A DNA stretch of 16,768 nucleotides from CAZEHS01 sp964424355 (GTDB lineage: Bacteria; Bacillota; Clostridia; Peptostreptococcales; Acidaminobacteraceae): contig CAYRIO010000041.1 of the NCBI GenBank assembly GCA_964424355.1, positions 1 through 16,768 of the forward strand, read 5' to 3'. A program made the translations under genes and the position numbers. Shown piece by piece: positions 13,694 to 16,768 of this stretch. The stretch's first letter is position 1, and each line of letters starts with the position of its first letter. The notes beneath the pieces are model-generated. The model was not told where the DNA came from. It saw only the letters and a list, made by a program, of their open reading frames with translations, and did no database searches.

Positions 13694-14458
13694 ATGGAAG
13701 AATTCATTAAACAAGGAGAGCGGATTGACGATTTACAGATAGGCGGGCTTCGGATCATCCAGAATCCCAAGGGATTCTGTTTTGGCATCGATGCGGTCCT
13801 GGTCAGCAATTTTTGCGAAATCAGGAAAGGGGACGCCGTGGTGGATCTGGGAACCGGGACCGGGGTCATTCCCCTGCTGATTGCCGGAAAATCCCAAGCC
13901 GGCAGGATCACAGGTTTTGAGATCCAGGAGGAAGTAGGAGATATGGCGGGCCGCAGCGTACAGCTCAATCAGCTGCAGGATCGGGTCCGGATTATCACGG
14001 ATTCGTTCCTCCACGCAAAAGACCATCTGAAACCCGGCTCCGTGCAGGTGGTGGTATCCAATCCTCCCTATGTTGCCCGGGGGGCCGGCATTCACAATCA
14101 GGGGGACCTGAAGACGGGTTCCCGGCATGAGGTCCACTGTACTTTCGATGACGTTGCGGAAACGGCGGCGGAGCTGCTTCAACAGGGCGGGCGCTTCTAC
14201 CTCGTCCATCGGCCGGACCGGCTGGCAGATGTCATTGCCGCCTGTCGGCAGAACCGGCTGGAGCCCAAAGTGATCCGCTTTGTACAGCCCAAGCCGGATA
14301 CGGCCCCCAACATGTTCCTGCTTAAATGCGTCAAGGGAGGCGGAACGGACCTGAGGTTCCTGCCCCCCCTAGTGGTCTACAATCAGGACAACACCTATCG
14401 GGAGGAAATCTATGACATTTATCGATTGGAATGTATCGATGTCTTTGACAAGCGATGA
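13694..14458 (+). CDS. trmN6: tRNA1(Val) (adenine-37-N6)-methyltransferase TrmN6 (YabB)
   Basis: SAM-dependent class I methyltransferase, 254 aa. Motif I is VVDLGTGTGVIPLL (49-62), an acidic ribose-binding residue lies in FEIQEE (75-80), and the N6-adenine catalytic motif is NPPY (123-126). FGIDAVLVSNF (30-40) is typical of the YabB/YfiC family. Assignment rests on these motifs and on position before rsmI as in Bacillus yabB-rsmI; the tRNA target is by family. GGAGG five bases before ATG 13694 sets the start, although a GTG-started frame is open to 13643 across the terminator. yabA (replication control), which precedes yabB in Bacillus, is not present. Confidence 0.88.
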   Translation: MEEFIKQGERIDDLQIGGLRIIQNPKGFCFGIDAVLVSNFCEIRKGDAVVDLGTGTGVIPLLIAGKSQAGRITGFEIQEEVGDMAGRSVQLNQLQDRVRIITDSFLHAKDHLKPGSVQVVVSNPPYVARGAGIHNQGDLKTGSRHEVHCTFDDVAETAAELLQQGGRFYLVHRPDRLADVIAACRQNRLEPKVIRFVQPKPDTAPNMFLLKCVKGGGTDLRFLPPLVVYNQDNTYREEIYDIYRLECIDVFDKR

Positions 14459-15287
14459 CTCCCTGGAGGCCGGCCTGTATCTTTGCCCCACGCCCATCGG
14501 GAACTTGGAGGATATAACACTCCGGGTGCTTAAGGTTTTGGCATTGGCAGATGCGGTAGCGGCAGAGGATACCCGGCACAGCATCAAGCTTCTGAACCAT
14601 TATGGAATCAAGAAAAAACTGATCAGCTACCATGAGCACAATCTAAAAAAAAGAGGCCCGGAAATCGTTGAAGAAATCCGGGCGGGAAAAGCAATTGCTT
14701 TGGTCAGTGATGCCGGCATGCCCGGTATTTCGGATCCTGGGGCGGATATTCTCCGCTTGTGTATTGAAGCGTCACTTCCGGTAACGGTGCTGCCGGGGCC
14801 GACGGCATCAATAACGGCTTTGGTGGCCTCCGGTTTGCGGACGGACCGCTTCACCTTTTGGGGGTTTATGGAGCGGCAGGGAGGGCGCCGGAAAGAGCAG
14901 CTTGAAGCCATGCTGGATCAGGAGGGGACGGCGATTCTCTATGAATCTCCCCACCGCGTGGAAGGGACCCTGCAGGATCTTTTAGATACCGGGGGCGACA
15001 GGCCCGTGGTGTTGGCCCGGGAAATCACCAAGCGGTATGAGGAATACCTTCGGGGGGATTTGACAGAGGTGATTGCCCGAATCAGCGCACATCCTGTCAA
15101 GGGAGAGATGGTCCTTCTGTTTGAAGGCTCACCGGGACGGAATACCCCGGTAGTGGATGCGGACAGCCGGTTGAAGGAACTGCTGGCAGAAAATCTGCCC
15201 ACCAAGGAAATCGCGCGGATTCTGGCCAAGGAAACCGGCAAGAGTCGCAAAGAAATTTATCAATCCCTGATCAAAAATGAACAATAA
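14412..15287 (+). CDS. rsmI: 16S rRNA (cytidine-1402-2'-O)-methyltransferase RsmI
   Basis: Methylates the ribose of C1402 in the 30S decoding centre, together with RsmH. 291 aa, usual length. Tetrapyrrole-methylase fold: GLYLCPTPIGNLEDITLR (21-38), AAEDTRHSIKLL (50-61), ALVSDAGMPGISDPG (96-110) as SAM-binding loop, VLPGPTASITALVASGL (126-142), then LYESPHR and LAREITK. The C-terminal 40 residues, with LPTKEIARILAKETGKSRKE, form the small helical domain typical of RsmI. GGGAGG (14400-14405) six bases before ATG 14412 supports a start that overlaps trmN6 by 47 bases; ATG 14439 is the alternative with weaker ribosome binding. yazA, which sits between these genes in Bacillus, is absent. Confidence 0.95.
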   Translation: MTFIDWNVSMSLTSDDSLEAGLYLCPTPIGNLEDITLRVLKVLALADAVAAEDTRHSIKLLNHYGIKKKLISYHEHNLKKRGPEIVEEIRAGKAIALVSDAGMPGISDPGADILRLCIEASLPVTVLPGPTASITALVASGLRTDRFTFWGFMERQGGRRKEQLEAMLDQEGTAILYESPHRVEGTLQDLLDTGGDRPVVLAREITKRYEEYLRGDLTEVIARISAHPVKGEMVLLFEGSPGRNTPVVDADSRLKELLAENLPTKEIARILAKETGKSRKEIYQSLIKNEQ

Positions 15288-15327
15288 AAAACTGCGCTTC
15301 CCTAATTGAGGAAAGCGCAGTTTTTTT
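15286..15327. terminator. Bidirectional terminator between rsmI and abrB
   Basis: AAAAAACTGCGCTT (15286-15299) pairs with AAGCGCAGTTTTTT (15313-15326), plus CC/GG pairs after a bulged A. There are seven T on the plus strand and six on the minus strand, so it ends both convergent transcripts. Confidence 0.9.
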
Positions 15328-15331
15328 ATGA

Positions 15332-15574
15332 CTACATGTTAGCCATTTCGTCCAGACACTCAGGACAGATGTTCTTGCCCTTCAGATTTTTAACGCCTTT
15401 TGCTTGACCGCAGAAAATACAAGCGGGTTCATATTTTTTCAGGATGATGGTATCTGCTTCAACAAAAATTTCAAGGGCATCTTTTTCACCGATGCTCAAT
15501 GTTCTTCTCAGTTCAATGGGGATTACAACGCGCCCCAGTTCATCCACTTTTCTAACAATACCAGTTGATTTCAT
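15332..15574 (-). CDS. abrB: AbrB-family transition-state regulator with C-terminal zinc ribbon
   Basis: 80-aa DNA-binding protein. Residues 1-48 (MKSTGIVRKVDELGRVVIPI onward, with ELRRTL and KDALEIFVE) are nearly identical to the swapped-hairpin DNA-binding domain of Bacillus AbrB, the repressor of post-exponential genes. The C-terminal part differs from Bacillus: Cys52-x2-Cys55 and Cys70-x2-Cys73 (CIFC, CPEC) form a Cys4 zinc-ribbon-like module, as in clostridial AbrB proteins, instead of the AbrB multimerisation domain. AGGAGG six bases upstream of ATG 15574 fixes the start; the longer frame to 15604 runs back over the transcript start. Expression is probably under Spo0A control (see sites at 15596-15812). 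Confidence 0.93.
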   Translation of the reverse strand: MKSTGIVRKVDELGRVVIPIELRRTLSIGEKDALEIFVEADTIILKKYEPACIFCGQAKGVKNLKGKNICPECLDEMANM

Positions 15575-15595
15575 AATTAGCCTCCTGTAGTCAAA

Positions 15596-15605
15596 ATCCG
15601 ACAAA
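15596..15605 (-). promoter_or_regulatory. Spo0A-box-like site just downstream of the abrB start point
   Basis: Minus-strand TTTGTCGGAT matches 8/10 of TTTGTCRAAA, the 0A box as used in Clostridia. It lies about 8-17 bases downstream of the predicted abrB transcription start, the region where Spo0A represses abrB in Bacillus. Confidence 0.4.
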
Positions 15606-15618
15606 TTTCGCTTAAGTT

Positions 15619-15643
15619 AATAATAACAAGGGTGGCTATTATT
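15619..15643. repeat. Inverted repeat across the abrB promoter core
   Basis: AATAATA (15619-15625) is the inverted complement of TATTATT (15637-15643), 11 bases apart. One arm is the -10 itself and the other abuts the -35. It could be an operator, possibly for AbrB itself, which prefers AT-rich DNA; the arms are AT-only, so chance is possible. Confidence 0.35.
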
Positions 15644-15648
15644 GTCAA
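15620..15648 (-). promoter_or_regulatory. Sigma-A promoter of abrB
   Basis: On the minus strand TTGACA (15648-15643) and TATTAT (15625-15620) are spaced exactly 17 bases, about 45 bases before the abrB ATG. Predicted transcription start is near 15613. Confidence 0.85.
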
Positions 15649-15654
15649 CGATTT

Positions 15655-15664
15655 ATTTGACAAA
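15655..15664 (-). promoter_or_regulatory. Spo0A-box-like site just upstream of the abrB -35
   Basis: Minus-strand TTTGTCAAAT matches 9/10 of TTTGTCRAAA and ends six bases before the abrB -35. The same bases on the plus strand read TTGACA (15657-15662) with GATAAA 17 bases later, a possible divergent promoter, but no gene follows it. Confidence 0.4.
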
Positions 15665-15792
15665 TCACTGTAAAACAAAGATAAACGGGAGGAATGTGTT
15701 GCTAAATCAGTGTTCATTTTAAAGTAATTAATTTGAAACGAAGGGGTAACGTGGGAGAATGGGCGAAATGGAAATATGCATGTCTAATCTTT

Positions 15793-15812
15793 TTTCGACA
15801 AAATACGACAAA
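15793..15812 (-). promoter_or_regulatory. Pair of Spo0A-box-like sites far upstream of abrB
   Basis: Minus-strand TTTGTCGAAA (15802-15793) matches the 0A consensus at all ten positions. The adjoining TTTGTCGTAT (15812-15803) matches 8/10. The two are direct repeats spaced 10 bases, one helical turn. They lie about 150 bases upstream of the abrB promoter. Confidence 0.45.
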
Positions 15813-15846
15813 AAAATGGGCTTAAATGGAACAATTCAAGGAGAGA

Positions 15847-15879
15847 AAAAAAGAAAAAACCCTTCAATTTGAAGGGTTT
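15847..15879 (-). terminator. Intrinsic terminator of the DUF948-like gene
   Basis: On the minus strand AAACCCTTC pairs with GAAGGGTTT (15879-15871 with 15865-15857), AAATT loop, followed by TTTTTTC and further T. It lies 13 bases after the stop codon at 15893. Confidence 0.85.
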
Positions 15880-15892
15880 GGAGAAATTGTAT

Positions 15893-16291
15893 TTAGTCCG
15901 AGATATTTGAATTCAATTTATCCAGCAACCGTTTGAATGTGTTAAGAACATGGAAGAAGGAGACAATGACTTCCGTGATGCTTTGATTATCCTTGATAGC
16001 CCGCGTAACGGAATCCGAGGTTTCAGCCACGTTGTCCACGGTGGGCCTGAACGCCTGCATGCCATGGGAGACTTCCGTGGTGATTTCCTGGACATTCTTC
16101 GTGATGGCGGGAACTTCCTGAAGGGTCGCATCCACCTGCTCGCGATTCCGTTCAATCAGCTTATGGACTTCGGTGACCGTTTTGTAAAGCTTGTGAAAGA
16201 TCATGACCAGATACCAGACTGCCAGGGTGCATCCGGCCCACAAAACCAGCATGCCAATGTCTTTAATGGTAAAGGTGATTTCAGAGCTCAT
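15893..16291 (-). CDS. DUF948-like single-pass membrane protein with coiled coil
   Basis: 132-aa protein. An N-terminal membrane helix spans about residues 12-33 (IGMLVLWAGCTLAVWYLVMI), followed by a long helical, coiled-coil-like region with many Val/Glu/Asn heptads (LYKTVTEVHKLIERNREQV, then VPAITKNVQEITTEVSHGM). The layout resembles the Firmicute DUF948 group (YtxG-like, linked to general stress), but the match is by pattern only. AGGAGG lies six bases before ATG 16291; the ATG at 16297 abuts the AGGAGG and is rejected. It follows the 139-aa ORF by 21 bases, so the two form an operon. Confidence 0.7.
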   Translation of the reverse strand: MSSEITFTIKDIGMLVLWAGCTLAVWYLVMIFHKLYKTVTEVHKLIERNREQVDATLQEVPAITKNVQEITTEVSHGMQAFRPTVDNVAETSDSVTRAIKDNQSITEVIVSFFHVLNTFKRLLDKLNSNISD

Positions 16292-16312
16292 AACCATCCT
16301 CCTGTGTCATTT

Positions 16313-16732
16313 TCAGTTTTTAGGATATCCAACCCGATAGGTCTGCCCATTGATCTTCACCGTGCGGGCCTCAATCAGAAGGGAGCGGTCCATCATGGAG
16401 ACGATGAAGTTAGGGTAAGAGACGATGAAGGGTGCGCTTTCCACCCCATCGATCACCTCAATGGCTGCAAACTGTCCGAAGCCCTCACTGTAGAATGAAA
16501 TAGCACTGAGTTGGTCTCTGGGAACGTTCCTGAGGGGTTGTGCCTGCCGATGTTCATCCAGGTAGTAAAAAGCGGATACTTCTTCAAAAGTGATTTCGAT
16601 GGGATCGTCCAAGCCCATGTGATTGGGCTTCAGCCGTATGGTGATGGTGTCCTGCTTCAAATTGATATTCAGTCCGTCTATAAGTGCCGACCCCATGGTG
16701 TCCAGGAACGGGATCAATTTCGTTTGATTCAT
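16313..16732 (-). CDS. Unrecognised 139-aa soluble protein
   Basis: I do not recognise this family. It has no signal peptide or membrane helix. The composition is mixed alpha/beta: short beta-like stretches (DTITIRLK, PIEITFEEVSAFYYL, FAAIEVIDG, APFIVSYPNFIVSM) and a final TVKINGQTYRVGY. GGAGG four bases before ATG 16732 supports the start, and the stop codon is 21 bases from the DUF948-like gene, which suggests a shared transcript and perhaps a shared envelope-related job. The promoter would lie beyond the window end; 16733-16768 shows no clear one. Confidence 0.75.
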   Translation of the reverse strand: MNQTKLIPFLDTMGSALIDGLNINLKQDTITIRLKPNHMGLDDPIEITFEEVSAFYYLDEHRQAQPLRNVPRDQLSAISFYSEGFGQFAAIEVIDGVESAPFIVSYPNFIVSMMDRSLLIEARTVKINGQTYRVGYPKN

Positions 16733-16768
16733 GAAACCTCCGGTTAATCTGATGAACAGAGTTGTCTT

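Larger units (their letters stand above)
15575..15892. other. Gene-free spacer between abrB and the DUF948-like gene
   Basis: This 318-base stretch holds the abrB leader and promoter, the Spo0A-like boxes and the terminator of the DUF948-like gene. The part from about 15690 to 15790 shows nothing clear. Two tiny plus-strand frames, GTG at about 15754 (24 codons) and ATG at about 15759 (38 codons), have marginal ribosome binding sites and are not called. Confidence 0.6.

Noticed and set aside
15690..15870. Short plus-strand peptides and a divergent promoter (TTGACA 15657) next to abrB
   Set aside because: The frames have marginal ribosome binding sites and odd composition, and the second half runs into the minus-strand terminator; the TTGACA is better read as part of a Spo0A-like box.

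Overview
The window reads as a chromosomal segment of an anaerobic, spore-forming type Firmicute (class Clostridia). The evidence is the gene order tmk-holB-ricT-trmN6-rsmI next to abrB, which is the Bacillus/Clostridium yaaO-to-abrB neighbourhood near the origin; the protein types (RicT, an AbrB with a Cys4 tail, a eukaryote-like thymidylate kinase); AGGAGG ribosome binding sites at most genes; and many intrinsic terminators. The species cannot be named from the sequence. Almost every large gene is ordinary housekeeping. The less ordinary material is in the spacers and small ORFs.

Layout. 1-890: a GntR/FCD regulator with its own promoter and terminator. 976-4273: a compact nadA-nadB-nadC operon making nicotinate mononucleotide from aspartate, ended by a bidirectional terminator shared with a convergent SIMPL-domain membrane protein (4327-5064, minus). 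5065-5534: a 470-base gene-free stretch with a strong plus-strand terminator that has no gene in front of it, a cluster of DnaA-box-like 9-mers, and a 23-bp palindrome over the likely murI -10. 5535-8073: murI, a 51-codon ORF, an 80-aa stand-alone sigma-70 region-4-like protein, and serS. 8128-9315 (minus): a class I aspartate aminotransferase. 9465-15287: a short membrane peptide, then a YaaO-type Orn/Lys/Arg decarboxylase, tmk, holB, ricT, trmN6 and rsmI, mostly overlapping by a few bases. 15332-15574 (minus): abrB, with a clear sigma-A promoter and several Spo0A-box-like sites. 15893-16732 (minus): a DUF948-like membrane protein and an unrecognised 139-aa protein.

How it fits together. The nad block is one pathway. 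The tmk-rsmI block mixes dTMP supply, the polymerase clamp loader, RNA processing (RicT) and tRNA/rRNA methylation, as in relatives. RicT and AbrB both belong to the Spo0A transition-state circuitry in Bacillus, and the 0A-like boxes around abrB fit that. Compared with Bacillus, yaaQ, yaaR, yabA and yazA are absent from this block. I found no mobile element, CRISPR array, rRNA or tRNA gene. No clearly new system stands out; the best leads are the orphan sigma region-4 protein, the possible structured RNA before murI, and the regulatory architecture of the murI and abrB promoters.
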